Positions 1 through 7,718 of a stretch of DNA of 64,000 nucleotides are shown here, in pieces (the stretch's first letter is position 1; the number at the start of each line of letters is the position of its first letter). The position numbers were made by a program, and so were the translations under genes. Origin of the DNA: a virus; the IMG/VR virus record IMGVR_UViG_3300025276_000026, positions 1-64,000 of that record, one strand, 5' to 3'. The notes beneath the pieces are model-generated. The model searched no databases. It was not told where the DNA came from and was given only the letters and a program-made list of their open reading frames with translations.

Positions 1-7
1 TGATAGA

Positions 8-454
8 GTGATGAGTGAGTTGGACTATCCATCCCATAGAGTAGAACACGGTGTTATCTCTGAGAAGTCTCAATGGTTATTTGATAATTGGTCTGAGGTG
101 TGTGAGTTGACTCGTATAGATGGTGTCGAGTACTATAAGAATGACCCTTCGTATGTTGATGAGTCTATACGTGGTTCTATGGGTAATAGTCGTTTGTATC
201 CTCCCCATACGGATTGTGGTAGTCGTAAGCTTCTTACTATACTCGTACCCTTATGCGAGGTTGGGTGTCCTACTATGTTTAATGGTGTCTCTCGGTCTCG
301 TGTTTGGTGTCACGAATGGGCGTTGAATGATGCGTATATGTTTAGACCTTCTAATAGGTCATATCACTCTTATCAGAATACTATGGATTGCAATCGATGG
401 ATTGGGAATATTAATATATGTGGTGTGGTACCCGAGGGTGGGGTTTGTAACTAA
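8..454 (+). CDS. Putative 2OG-Fe(II) dioxygenase, possibly 5'-truncated
   Basis: This is the only credible plus-strand gene and it converges on the minus-strand block. The product has an H-x-D pair (PHTD, H67/D69), a distal histidine near residue 120 (SYHSY) and an arginine ten residues later. This is the metal- and 2-oxoglutarate-binding layout of the double-stranded beta-helix dioxygenases. The start is GTG at 8 or ATG at 11. No in-frame stop lies before the window edge, so the true start may lie outside; the missing N-terminal helical half supports that. The substrate is unknown and the family call rests on motifs only. Confidence 0.6.
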   Translation: MMSELDYPSHRVEHGVISEKSQWLFDNWSEVCELTRIDGVEYYKNDPSYVDESIRGSMGNSRLYPPHTDCGSRKLLTILVPLCEVGCPTMFNGVSRSRVWCHEWALNDAYMFRPSNRSYHSYQNTMDCNRWIGNINICGVVPEGGVCN

Positions 455-471
455 ACAGTTTTATGGACGTT

Positions 472-494
472 AAAGTGTCGAGACCCGACACTTT
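472..494. terminator. Bidirectional hairpin between convergent genes
   Basis: A perfect 9-bp inverted repeat (AAAGTGTCG / CGACACTTT) with a 5-nt loop lies between the stops of two convergent genes. There is no long T-run, so terminator function is inferred from position and symmetry. Confidence 0.6.
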
Positions 495-503
495 GTTGCA
501 CGT

Positions 504-1241
504 CTAGTCTATCTCTTGTCTTACTTCGATGTGTAGGAATGCGTCTAGTCCCTTGGTCTCGTTGTATATACTAGGTGGGTCGAGTCTTGTGTTGGTAACG
601 TGTCCGTCTATATGGATATCGAATGCTTGGGACATTCTTGGTTCCGTTCTCGTGTTGGAGTCTACGGAATGCACGATGAGTGGTGAGAATAGATGCAAGT
701 CACCTCTTATGTTCTCTACCCATCCCTTACCTTGGTACCATGTACCGTATTCTCTATGTTTGTTCTCACTTAGGAAAACATTACCGCTAATCATGTGATT
801 CCTAGCGATGTCTTCGAAGGGTAGGTGTGCATCGATAGTCTTATACTCATGTTTACCTATGAGAGGTCTCTGCATCTTAGTACCATCTTCGTATTCAAGA
901 CTTGCATGTCGATGGGGTTTGATACCCTCACCAGTAGTCCATAGATTACACCATGACTTAATGAATATATCGTTTACGTCTCTCGTGTCTACTTGTTGTA
1001 CTAACCTTTCTATTAACGAGATGTTGAGTTCCTCTTCTATGAGAGGTATCCAGTTAAATGAAGCGTGTAATGCAGTCAATCCTACGTAACCATTATCATT
1101 AGACAAAGCAAAATCCCCATACTCTCGTATAAGGGATTCTGATTTGTTGGTGATGAGTTCACAGATAGAGTCACACTCTGAGTCTGTATAGAACTTAGGA
1201 ATAACTACGTGGTAGTCTTCACTCTGTCTTATAGAACCCAA
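504..1241 (-). CDS. 2OG-Fe(II) oxygenase-like protein
   Basis: The 245-residue protein has an H-x-H motif (PHRHAS, about residues 110-112), a distal histidine in a FSPLIVHSV strand (H191) and an arginine at about 202. This resembles the 2OG-Fe(II) oxygenases of the TIGR02466 type found in marine phages. The N-terminal half is probably the usual helical support region. It is the most promoter-distal gene of the leftmost cluster and overlaps the upstream gene by 13 nt, so it is translated from the same message. Target unknown. Confidence 0.65.
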   Translation of the reverse strand: MGSIRQSEDYHVVIPKFYTDSECDSICELITNKSESLIREYGDFALSNDNGYVGLTALHASFNWIPLIEEELNISLIERLVQQVDTRDVNDIFIKSWCNLWTTGEGIKPHRHASLEYEDGTKMQRPLIGKHEYKTIDAHLPFEDIARNHMISGNVFLSENKHREYGTWYQGKGWVENIRGDLHLFSPLIVHSVDSNTRTEPRMSQAFDIHIDGHVTNTRLDPPSIYNETKGLDAFLHIEVRQEID

Positions 1242-2098
1242 AGTTGTAGATACCTATCTGACACTGGATTGTCTGTGCCCTTTAGATGGACGAATGAACA
1301 TTGTTGAGTGATAGTCCTATACTCATGGTCATAAGAGATGAACTTTGCATCCATATCTCCACCTTGACCTCTCCAATCTTCGGGGTAAGACGGTCTTACG
1401 TTAGTCTCCCATTTCTGATTGATTTCTAGGTTTGCAAATTCATCGTTGATATGATATTGACCTATCATACCATGCATGGTATTAAGAATCATACCGTGGT
1501 TCTCTGCAATTTGGTCTTCGATGTATTGTTGTACGTTAGTTCCGTACTTTGCTTGGATTCCAGCTTTGTCTGCAACGAAGTTGTCTACGATATACTTACC
1601 GTTACCCTGTACGAATCCTATGAAATGTGGGAAATATTGTGTGTCACCGTCTTCCATCCAGTTACGTTCTTGATAGAAAAATGATGTGTCGTTTGCTTTG
1701 ATACTATCTGTCTCTTCTGTAGTGAACGTGAAGTTACACTCGTCTGTAGTACCCTTATGTGGTAGTCCTTCATAGACAACGGATGTACACATATTACGTG
1801 CAACTACCCTAGCGTCTACGATAGTACATTTAGACTCTTCTCTGAGTCCTTTCATGTCACCGTCCCATAGTAAGACCTTATACCATTCATCATGAATGAT
1901 GTCTGCATCTTTCATTAATGGAATGACACGGATACCTTCATCCAGTCCTGTTGCATCATCTGTATAACAAGATAACCTTGCAACTGACATACCGTCATTG
2001 TCTAACGTTCTTTGTCTATCCAACGATAGTTTTAATCGGTTCACGTCCTCTGACGTAATGCCTAGACCTTCGGTCTTTACTGTAATCACTTCAAACAT
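1229..2098 (-). CDS. Hypothetical protein, 289 aa
   Basis: Not recognised. It is a soluble protein with no signal peptide or membrane segment, rich in aspartate, histidine and aromatic residues toward the C-terminus. The start has a good ribosome site (TAGGAG, 8 nt upstream). It lies behind a terminator/promoter overlap and a late-type box (CTAAATAAATA near 2139-2149) that gives a leader of about 35 nt. It is cotranscribed with the downstream dioxygenase-like gene, so a related job is possible but unproven. Confidence 0.6.
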   Translation of the reverse strand: MFEVITVKTEGLGITSEDVNRLKLSLDRQRTLDNDGMSVARLSCYTDDATGLDEGIRVIPLMKDADIIHDEWYKVLLWDGDMKGLREESKCTIVDARVVARNMCTSVVYEGLPHKGTTDECNFTFTTEETDSIKANDTSFFYQERNWMEDGDTQYFPHFIGFVQGNGKYIVDNFVADKAGIQAKYGTNVQQYIEDQIAENHGMILNTMHGMIGQYHINDEFANLEINQKWETNVRPSYPEDWRGQGGDMDAKFISYDHEYRTITQQCSFVHLKGTDNPVSDRYLQLWVL

Positions 2099-2138
2099 TT
2101 AAAACTCCTAATAATATAATAATAATGTTGTGTTGTTG

Positions 2139-2149
2139 TATTTATTTAG
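2139..2149 (-). promoter_or_regulatory. Late-type promoter box upstream of the 289-aa gene
   Basis: The minus strand reads CTAAATAAATA, two overlapping copies of the T4-late-like box. The predicted start lies about 35 nt before the ATG at 2098, leaving room for the AGGAG ribosome site. Confidence 0.4.
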
Positions 2150-2155
2150 GTATAC

Positions 2156-2198
2156 AAAAAAACCCTTCATATGTATCTATTATAATGCAAATGAAGGG
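2156..2198 (-). terminator. Rho-independent terminator
   Basis: Minus strand: perfect 8-bp stem CCCTTCAT / ATGAAGGG around a 20-nt loop, followed at once by seven T. It ends transcripts coming from the 39-aa gene and the porin. Its loop contains a TATAAT sequence that may belong to an overlapping promoter. Confidence 0.75.
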
Positions 2199-2207
2199 AA
2201 TATCCAA
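2179..2207 (-). promoter_or_regulatory. Possible sigma70-like promoter inside the terminator
   Basis: TTGGAT, a 17-bp spacer and TATAAT on the minus strand. The -10 lies in the terminator loop, so RNA started here would lack the left stem arm and escape termination. The -35 is weak. Confidence 0.4.
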
Positions 2208-2219
2208 GAGGCTTTCTGC

Positions 2220-2339
2220 TTATTGTTCCATTAATTCTAGAACTTTATGCATCCGACCACTCTTCATCATAATATGAAATTGTGTCCACTTGTCTTCACT
2301 GTAATCAGCAAGGACGGACACTAATGATTTAATACTCAT
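2220..2339 (-). CDS. Small hypothetical protein, 39 aa
   Basis: The ATG at 2339 is preceded by AAAGGAG at normal spacing, and the frame runs 39 codons to TAA. The peptide is mostly helical (LADYSEDKWTQFHIMMKSG) with no recognised domain. It lies alone between the porin gene and the terminator, so it is probably the last gene of that transcript. Confidence 0.55.
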   Translation of the reverse strand: MSIKSLVSVLADYSEDKWTQFHIMMKSGRMHKVLELMEQ

Positions 2340-2387
2340 TTGTATTCTCCTTTATTGTCGTGACTGAATGAAACTAGTGTTTTTTCG

Positions 2388-2405
2388 TGTACCGACCTCG
2401 GCACA
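2388..2405. other. Stable hairpin in intergenic DNA
   Basis: A 7-bp stem with a 4-nt loop (TGTACCG / CGGCACA, one G-T pair) lies in the leader of the 39-aa gene. There is no T-run in either direction, so it does not look like a terminator. An RNA processing or regulatory site is possible. Confidence 0.3.
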
Positions 2406-2461
2406 TTACTCCATCTGTTTGTAACACTTTTGTCACATAGATATATATGCCGTGAGACATT

Positions 2462-3064
2462 TTACCAGTTGTACGTTAGTCCAACTGAGGCTGAATCTGC
2501 AACCTGTGATTCGAATACGTCTTGTCCTAACTTTGCTTTCACATAGAAGTTGGATGTTCCAAGGCGTTTCCCTATCGTAACCATACCAAAGGTATCGTTC
2601 TTTGTGTATAACCCGCCGATGATAGTCACATCTAAGTTAGGTATGAACCATAACTTGTATCTGATTTCACCATAGTTATCATTATCTTCTACATTCTGAA
2701 AGTATGCAAGAGATAAGTTGTTGTATGATAGTATTGCATACAACTCTTCGAATGATTCGACGTTACCGTCATAGGTATATCTCATATACCCAAGGTCTAG
2801 TACAGTGACATCTGATACTTGTAGTTTGTAACCACCGTAATAGTCTGTCTCACTTGTTGCATCATCAAACTCTACGTCTGAATTCCATGCACCAATATAC
2901 CATCCATCATGAGTCACTTCTGCACCCACTGAGAATGCTGGTTGATTACCTTGAGACATTCCTCTCCATACGTAATCACTTGTGTACCCAATGGTACCGC
3001 CTATTTCAACTGCACTTGCAGTGAATGTGAATGCCATTAGACATCCTAATAATATATTTTTCAT
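2462..3064 (-). CDS. TorF-type putative porin (TIGR02001/Gcw_chp family)
   Basis: A 200-residue outer-membrane beta-barrel protein. A Sec signal peptide (about residues 1-18, ending TASA) is followed by the family signature SDYVWRGMSQ-type segment (here TSDYVWRGMSQ), alternating hydrophobic strands and a terminal tryptophan (LTYNW), typical of outer-membrane insertion. The start is supported by AAAGGAGA. This is a host-type envelope protein in a phage. Possible roles are altering host permeability or masking a receptor; both are inference. It lies directly downstream of tRNA-Ala. Confidence 0.8.
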   Translation of the reverse strand: MKNILLGCLMAFTFTASAVEIGGTIGYTSDYVWRGMSQGNQPAFSVGAEVTHDGWYIGAWNSDVEFDDATSETDYYGGYKLQVSDVTVLDLGYMRYTYDGNVESFEELYAILSYNNLSLAYFQNVEDNDNYGEIRYKLWFIPNLDVTIIGGLYTKNDTFGMVTIGKRLGTSNFYVKAKLGQDVFESQVADSASVGLTYNW

Positions 3065-3088
3065 ATACTTCTCCTTTTAATTAATTAA

Positions 3089-3164
3089 TGGTGGAGCTGA
3101 TAGGGTTCGAACCTACGACATCCACGTTGCAAACGTGGCGCTCTCCCAACTGAGCTACAGCCCC
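3089..3164 (-). tRNA. tRNA-Ala (UGC)
   Basis: A full cloverleaf reads on the minus strand: acceptor GGGGCTG / CAGCTCC, D-arm TAGCTCAGTTGGGAGAGC, anticodon stem CCACG/CGTGG with anticodon TGC, T-arm containing GGTTCGAACC, discriminator A and an encoded CCA. Confidence 0.95.
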
Positions 3165-3174
3165 ATTAATGTGT

Positions 3175-3354
3175 CTACTTAGTAGACGTTTTCTTAACAG
3201 TAGGTTTCTTCTTACCCCTACTCTTGTAGACTCTTTCTTTCGATTCGTCTATATCGGGTGTTGATTTGTCGTCTGCAATATACTGACCTTTGTCATTTCT
3301 TGCTCTGATATCCTCGTAACCCAAGAATGTTGTGATTTTATTCCAAAATCCCAT
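3175..3354 (-). CDS. Small basic-tailed hypothetical protein, 59 aa
   Basis: The start is set at the ATG at 3354 (MGFWNKITTFLG), which has AAGGAGAGAACT just upstream; an upstream in-frame ATG lies inside the previous gene without a ribosome site. The N-terminus is hydrophobic and aromatic and the C-terminus is lysine-rich (KSRGKKKPTVKK), as in small membrane- or nucleic-acid-associated peptides. No known domain. A TATAAATA box ends 11 nt before the ATG. Confidence 0.6.
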   Translation of the reverse strand: MGFWNKITTFLGYEDIRARNDKGQYIADDKSTPDIDESKERVYKSRGKKKPTVKKTSTK

Positions 3355-3364
3355 AGTTCTCTCC

Positions 3365-4033
3365 TTATTTATAATGAATATTACCAGCCACCGATATCCT
3401 TTCACCTTTAGGGTCATGGAATGGGTAGACGGAATGATTTAACCACGATGGGAAGATTAGTATATCTCCTTTCTCGGGGTAGTGGTTCAGAGAAGTCCAG
3501 TTCATAAACTGAGTCTCTCCGTAATGCAGTTCTATATGTCCTGCGAGTTTCTTGATTGCTTGATTGTCCATCGGCACATCACTTTGTGCTGAATTGTTAT
3601 CAAACTTATTGTTTACTGCATCCTGTTCGGATATGGTGTTCTTGGTATAGAACACAAATGAGAACATACCATCGTGTGCATGGATAGGATTGTACTCGAA
3701 TTCTTTTTGTAGATTGACCCATAGTCCCTCTATTTTCATGTCTTGGTGTTGGATATTCATTCCTGTACTCTGAGCCCATGCAGTCGTGTGTACTAGGATG
3801 TGTTCTTTCAGCTCTGGTGATACTAGGTCTTCGATAGTTAACTGGTCATTGACTCGACCAGCAAGTTGTCCACCTACGTCATATTTGACATCACCACGTC
3901 TTTGTTCTATACAGGTGTTTGCTTCTTTGATGAACTCTTTGTCAAGTTTACCAATCCATACAGGTGGGCCGAAAGGTGAGAGTGTTTCTCCCTCTGGCAA
4001 TTGTGGATACTTACTATCGTAATGTGTTATCAT
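3365..4033 (-). CDS. 2OG-Fe(II) oxygenase, TIGR02466-like
   Basis: The 222-aa protein has the family core: NPIHAHDG (H118, H120), a small beta stretch FSFVFY, a distal histidine in FPSWLNHSV (H200) and an arginine near 212 followed by SVAGNI. The family uses 2-oxoglutarate and Fe(II) to oxidise an unknown target. The start ATG overlaps the stop of the upstream 58-aa membrane peptide (ATGA), implying translational coupling. Confidence 0.8.
   Translation of the reverse strand: MITHYDSKYPQLPEGETLSPFGPPVWIGKLDKEFIKEANTCIEQRRGDVKYDVGGQLAGRVNDQLTIEDLVSPELKEHILVHTTAWAQSTGMNIQHQDMKIEGLWVNLQKEFEYNPIHAHDGMFSFVFYTKNTISEQDAVNNKFDNNSAQSDVPMDNQAIKKLAGHIELHYGETQFMNWTSLNHYPEKGDILIFPSWLNHSVYPFHDPKGERISVAGNIHYK
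3366..3373 (-). promoter_or_regulatory. Late-type promoter box TATAAATA
   Basis: Perfect T4 late consensus on the minus strand, overlapping the last codons and stop of the upstream dioxygenase. With a 5-nt gap, transcription would start about 6 nt before the ATG at 3354. Confidence 0.5.
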
Positions 4034-4206
4034 AAAAAGTATTTGGGAAGTTTAGAAACTTCTAACCAAGTTGCAATCCATAGAAATGTATAGATAGGAA
4101 GTACATATTCCAATGGAATGAATACTTCCAATGGAATGAATACTGTCCCTATAACGAGAACTCCTTGAACTAGTACAAGTGTTTTTAATGATACAGTAAG
4201 TTTCAT
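4030..4206 (-). CDS. Small membrane peptide with tandem repeat, 58 aa
   Basis: The frame from ATG 4206 to TGA 4030 is joined by ATGA overlaps to the genes on both sides, strong evidence that it is real. It is mostly hydrophobic with two probable membrane segments. It contains an exact duplicated six-residue unit (VFIPLE twice) that comes from an 18-bp tandem repeat. Function unknown. Confidence 0.65.
   Translation of the reverse strand: MKLTVSLKTLVLVQGVLVIGTVFIPLEVFIPLEYVLPIYTFLWIATWLEVSKLPKYFL
4108..4143. repeat. 18-bp direct tandem repeat, two copies
   Basis: TTCCAATGGAATGAATAC occurs twice with no spacer inside the 58-aa membrane peptide gene. It stays in frame and adds six residues, as expected from slippage duplication. 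Confidence 0.9.
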
Positions 4207-4436
4207 TCTGCTACGATTGGTACTAAGTGTGCTGTTTTGATACCCATCTTCTCTCTTCGTGCGAACTCATTAAGGATTTTCTGCCGTAATTTACCCTTAC
4301 CTTTAGTAGCCTTTATTTTGTTGTACTCCTCTATCAATTCCTTAATAGGTGTACTCTTCATATAATGGTGTACTGTGGTTTTCTTGTTGGTACCTCTGGC
4401 GACGGTAACACTTGTGGGTTTAAATTTTGTTGGCAT
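4203..4436 (-). CDS. Conserved phage hypothetical protein, 77 aa
   Basis: A small basic protein starting MPTKFKPTSVTVARGT, a pattern I recognise from many marine T4-like phages but with no known function. It has a helical middle (IKELIEEYNKIKATKGKG) and ends at an ATGA overlap with the membrane peptide. AAGGAAAG and AAAGGAT lie upstream, and a TATAAATA box sits 35 nt before the start. Confidence 0.7.
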   Translation of the reverse strand: MPTKFKPTSVTVARGTNKKTTVHHYMKSTPIKELIEEYNKIKATKGKGKLRQKILNEFARREKMGIKTAHLVPIVAE

Positions 4437-4441
4437 TTCTT

Positions 4442-4609
4442 TTATCCTTTTCTTTCCTTGGTTCGGGGTTTATTTATAACATGCCAGTCGTGACTACAAT
4501 ATGCGTCACAAAAAACATGCACTGGTTGTTGGGTTGTTGGTGTATGATATTTAATTCTTTGTACATCTAACTCTTTCTTACATTCACTACATCTAAGCTT
4601 GTTGCTCAT
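4442..4609 (-). CDS. Small zinc-finger protein, 55 aa
   Basis: Four cysteines in two pairs (LRCSEC near the N-terminus, then CDAYCSH) form a likely zinc-binding knuckle. The start at 4609 (MSNKLRC) is chosen because AAGGAAG lies at proper spacing; an upstream ATG is possible. It overlaps the end of the upstream dioxygenase gene by 17 nt. Probably binds nucleic acid or protein; target unknown. Confidence 0.6.
   Translation of the reverse strand: MSNKLRCSECKKELDVQRIKYHTPTTQQPVHVFCDAYCSHDWHVINKPRTKERKG
4471..4478 (-). promoter_or_regulatory. Late-type promoter box TATAAATA
   Basis: Perfect consensus inside the end of the zinc-finger gene. The predicted start near 4465 gives a leader of about 28 nt with a ribosome site for the 77-aa gene. 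Confidence 0.5.
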
Positions 4610-5237
4610 GGGCGTCTTCCTTATCGTCATCTACCCTTGTGAACCATATTGCAAAGACGTATCTGTCTCCTTCAAATATGGGCTCTACACTATGCCATCT
4701 TTCAGTTGAATTGTTGAAAAATACCATAGTACCTCGTCTCGGGAATATTGTATGTCCTTCAACATTCAATGTCCCACCTACATATTCCTCATTCAACATG
4801 AATATGCATGTTCCTGTATCATTCGCATCTGCACTGTCCTTGTGCCACTGGAACATAGAATCTTTTGGATACTTCATTATAGTAGCATAGGTTATCTCTG
4901 CAAAGTCTCGTGACTTAGGAAGATATGGTTCTATTAACTCCAATACCTGTTCAAATTGCATAGTACCTTGTTCTAGTACTGCTACATCATGATTGGTACT
5001 TGGATGTGTATATCTCCATGACCTATCTAGGTCATCCTTATCCTCGGGACAAATCTCACCATTTTGTAATTGGTCGACCCTTGATACTGGTAATGATTCT
5101 AGTACGTTTATTATAACATCACATGAGTCTCTCGTCAAGACGCTATCTGCAATTGTTAGTATATTTGCACTAGACCCTTCTTCTTCGTTATGGTCTTTTT
5201 CTACTTGTCCTTTTACTACCAGTTTACGTCTTGGCAT
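4593..5237 (-). CDS. 2OG-Fe(II) oxygenase, prolyl-4-hydroxylase-like
   Basis: With the start at MPRRK (5237) the protein has 214 residues. Core motifs are FQWHKDS (H132, D134), a GGTL turn, the distal histidine in ERWHSVEP (H182) and arginine in GDRYVF (R192), followed by a WF strand. These match the P4H-like double-stranded beta-helix. An N-terminal acidic/basic segment of about 25 residues is not part of the fold. It overlaps the upstream DUF6445-like gene by 14 nt. Confidence 0.75.
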   Translation of the reverse strand: MPRRKLVVKGQVEKDHNEEEGSSANILTIADSVLTRDSCDVIINVLESLPVSRVDQLQNGEICPEDKDDLDRSWRYTHPSTNHDVAVLEQGTMQFEQVLELIEPYLPKSRDFAEITYATIMKYPKDSMFQWHKDSADANDTGTCIFMLNEEYVGGTLNVEGHTIFPRRGTMVFFNNSTERWHSVEPIFEGDRYVFAIWFTRVDDDKEDAHEQQA

Positions 5238-5961
5238 TGTCTTTCTCTCTTTCTTGCTCTTGGTGTTGAGCATATCTGTTATCATTAGGATGGAAGAATC
5301 TCACGTATGAGTATCTCCAGTCATCACCACTGTATTTGTCATAGTCATCTATCCATGCACCATGTAACTTATTACCTGTAAAGATAACACATGTGTTAAA
5401 TTCAGCTGGTATTATATAGTCCACTTCGAAGTCTTTCTCAACTTCATATAGAACACCCATGTGTTCCATGTTTGTAATCCACTCACCTTTGTATACTGCA
5501 GTTCCACCACTCTCATGCTTGTCCATATAGACTAACATGTTCAGTGTGGATTGGTCATCGGGTGTAATGAATGCACTATCGATGTGTGGATAGTGTTGCA
5601 TCTTTGGGTCAAACTCTGTGATAGTTTGGAAACAGTTGAACTCATGTATCTGTTGATAGTCATAGTCACCTTTCCACCAATACTTTCTGCAAAGGTCTAG
5701 TATTCTGTCCATTTCATTGACGCCGACCCTAGTAGGATGTCCTATCTTGTCTGTAATACGACAATCATTATATACGGTACCGTTAGGTGAGTCTCTCTCT
5801 GTAGAGTATTTCCACATAGGATACTGTCTACTTGAGATATGTTCATATACATCTTCGGGATTCTCAAAGAAATTCTTAATGGTGATAACACCGTTCTCGA
5901 ATGTGTGTTCTAATTTGGGATTCACTGCATACAGTTCATCTAGTGCATATGTCTTCTTCAT
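5224..5961 (-). CDS. DUF6445-like 2OG-Fe(II) oxygenase
   Basis: The 245-aa product has HYPHIDSAF (H-x-D), a strand LNMLVYMDK, ESGGTAVY, and a distal ...NKLHGAWID histidine followed by RYSYVRFF. This is the order seen in DUF6445 proteins, a dioxygenase-fold family. The start is the ATG at 5961, joined by TAATG to the upstream 60-aa gene and preceded by AAGGA. It is coupled to the next dioxygenase downstream. Confidence 0.7.
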   Translation of the reverse strand: MKKTYALDELYAVNPKLEHTFENGVITIKNFFENPEDVYEHISSRQYPMWKYSTERDSPNGTVYNDCRITDKIGHPTRVGVNEMDRILDLCRKYWWKGDYDYQQIHEFNCFQTITEFDPKMQHYPHIDSAFITPDDQSTLNMLVYMDKHESGGTAVYKGEWITNMEHMGVLYEVEKDFEVDYIIPAEFNTCVIFTGNKLHGAWIDDYDKYSGDDWRYSYVRFFHPNDNRYAQHQEQEREKDNAKT

Positions 5962-6143
5962 TACCAAGTCCTTAAAATGTTAATCATAATCAATATCGTA
6001 CAAGCAATATTCACCCCTACTATGAGGGTTCTGATTACGGCTATTTTGTTTTCGTTCTGAGGATTATATCCATCCTCTTCGTCAAATGCTCCTAGAGCAT
6101 GTTTCCATATGTTCCAGCAGTCATATAGTATTTTCCATAACAT
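5961..6143 (-). CDS. Small membrane protein, 60 aa
   Basis: A single C-terminal membrane segment (about residues 36-57, VIRTLIVGVNIACTILIMI) follows an acidic loop. It shares start/stop nucleotides with both neighbours, so it belongs to the dioxygenase operon. No family recognised. Confidence 0.6.
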   Translation of the reverse strand: MLWKILYDCWNIWKHALGAFDEEDGYNPQNENKIAVIRTLIVGVNIACTILIMINILRTW

Positions 6144-6889
6144 TAGAAGATGTCTCCGTAATGGAATCTATCTCCGTGTTCAGTGTCATTTAGTGGAGTG
6201 TTATGTTTTAGGTTGAATGATATCGAGTATCTTGTCTCGGGGTCATCCTTCTCGTCTGCTTGTGGAACCGAGTGCATCATATACGACGGCCACATTAGGA
6301 AATCACCAGCGGTTGGTTCGAAATGCATATCGGATTGAAATCCTGTGCAACCAGTAAATGCCATGTTTGGTTTGTCATCTTGAAACAACAAATCCTCATT
6401 ACCATTGTGTGCGTATTGGGCTGCCATGTTAGGATTCCAAAACTTGATTGGTCTCTTCGATGAGTTGACATAGTAAGTGCCACTTATATATGAGTCAACA
6501 TGATTGTGTATGTCATGCATGTTATCACTACCGTATCTGTTGACCCATGCAAATAAATGTATGTCGTGTCTTGATAGGTGACTCACGTCTTTGTGAAACT
6601 GAGTACGTATGAATTCTATGTAAGTATCCTTCATCGTATTAGAGAAGTCTGACCACCATGATAGTTTATGAGTTTGCTGTCTCACGTCTTCATCGAAGTA
6701 GGACGTGTAGTCACTCAATCTATCTTTGTTCTCTTTCAATGAAACCGTATCAACAAGACTATCAATATCTTTCATGATAGTCAACGCGTTAAGTGGCATT
6801 TGACCCCTTAGAAAAGGAGTCGAAAACAGACCCATAACTCTATGTTGAGCTGGTGAGTACTGTGACTGGATTTGTCTATTTGGTCTCAT
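6143..6889 (-). CDS. 2OG-Fe(II) oxygenase, TIGR02466-like
   Basis: A 248-aa protein with MGLFSTPFLRGQMP near the N-terminus, HDIHNHVDS followed by YISGTYYV, and the distal histidine in WPSYMMHSVPQ, then an arginine in TRYSISFNL. This is a clear TIGR02466-type core. The first codons overlap the end of the upstream lipoprotein gene by 14 nt. Confidence 0.8.
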   Translation of the reverse strand: MRPNRQIQSQYSPAQHRVMGLFSTPFLRGQMPLNALTIMKDIDSLVDTVSLKENKDRLSDYTSYFDEDVRQQTHKLSWWSDFSNTMKDTYIEFIRTQFHKDVSHLSRHDIHLFAWVNRYGSDNMHDIHNHVDSYISGTYYVNSSKRPIKFWNPNMAAQYAHNGNEDLLFQDDKPNMAFTGCTGFQSDMHFEPTAGDFLMWPSYMMHSVPQADEKDDPETRYSISFNLKHNTPLNDTEHGDRFHYGDIF

Positions 6890-7382
6890 CGACTGCTTCT
6901 TCGGCAGGTTTTTTGATAGTTACGTCTCTGTAGTATACAACTACTTCACCTAACTGTTTAATGTATCTCTTTAACTCTTGCATGTTACCACTCATGACTT
7001 CATAGTCACCTATGGTGGTTGCAACGAATACTATCTCACCCCCATTCCTCTCTTTCATCTCATCTTGGAACATGTCAAAGTGGGTGTAACCAACTGGCCA
7101 ATCGGGGTTGTCTCTGTCTTCTAATGCACAGTTCTTAGGTCTCTTACCTTCTGTTCCGTCTGCTTCAATAGGTTTCCTACATAGGTTATCTGCAACAGCT
7201 TCTGATACTACGAACCAATTAGGAGCAGTTAAGTCCAATGGTCTTGGTAGTACAGGTTGAATGATTTCTATCTCAATTGGTGCTGAGATTACTTCTAACG
7301 GTTTAGTACCGAATCCTTGAAATAGACTACAACTACTCGTCGTTAGTGCTAGCGTCAAGATTGCTAATGTTCTTAGTGTCAT
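6876..7382 (-). CDS. Outer-membrane lipoprotein, candidate o-spanin
   Basis: A short hydrophobic signal ends in a lipobox-like TSSC (Cys18), followed by proline-rich sequence (IIQPVLPRP). The gene overlaps the end of the coiled-coil membrane gene by 50 nt in another frame, the classic Rz/Rz1 arrangement in which an inner-membrane spanin and an outer-membrane lipoprotein join to fuse the envelope at lysis. At 168 aa it is long for an o-spanin, so it may have an added domain. Confidence 0.6.
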   Translation of the reverse strand: MTLRTLAILTLALTTSSCSLFQGFGTKPLEVISAPIEIEIIQPVLPRPLDLTAPNWFVVSEAVADNLCRKPIEADGTEGKRPKNCALEDRDNPDWPVGYTHFDMFQDEMKERNGGEIVFVATTIGDYEVMSGNMQELKRYIKQLGEVVVYYRDVTIKKPAEEAVDETK

Positions 7383-7716
7383 CTTCTATACCCTCAAATA
7401 CTCTGACTGTTGCTCTGTTGACTTTGCCTGACATTAAGCCAGGTTTTGCAACTGCAAGTGCAGATAGATTATGTCTTTGAAATATCTGTAGATACTCCGT
7501 TTTTTCTGCTTCGATTGAAGCATTCCTACGACTCATATTAGAAAGAGCTTTTCCTTGTTTCTCAAAGGATTCCTTCATGACTGCTATAGTTCGTTGTTGT
7601 TCTTCTACCGCTGCAGTCAATTTAGCATTGTTTGCTATCAAGACTTGGTTCTGTGAATACTGAGTGTATCCAAAGAAACAGGCTGCAACGAGAAGACCGA
7701 TTAATAAATTTTGCAT
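7333..7716 (-). CDS. i-spanin-like inner-membrane protein (Rz-like)
   Basis: One N-terminal membrane segment (about residues 3-18) is followed by a long periplasmic coiled coil (NNAKLTAAVEEQQRTIAVM and onward) and a short tail. Length (127 aa), topology and the downstream overlapping lipoprotein match phage i-spanins. The lysozyme lies far away at 39 kb. Confidence 0.7.
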   Translation of the reverse strand: MQNLLIGLLVAACFFGYTQYSQNQVLIANNAKLTAAVEEQQRTIAVMKESFEKQGKALSNMSRRNASIEAEKTEYLQIFQRHNLSALAVAKPGLMSGKVNRATVRVFEGIEDDTKNISNLDASTNDE

Positions 7717-7718
7717 TA

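Noticed and set aside
2388-2405. Hairpin as a terminator for the porin gene
   Set aside because: No T-run on either side; listed as a plain hairpin instead.
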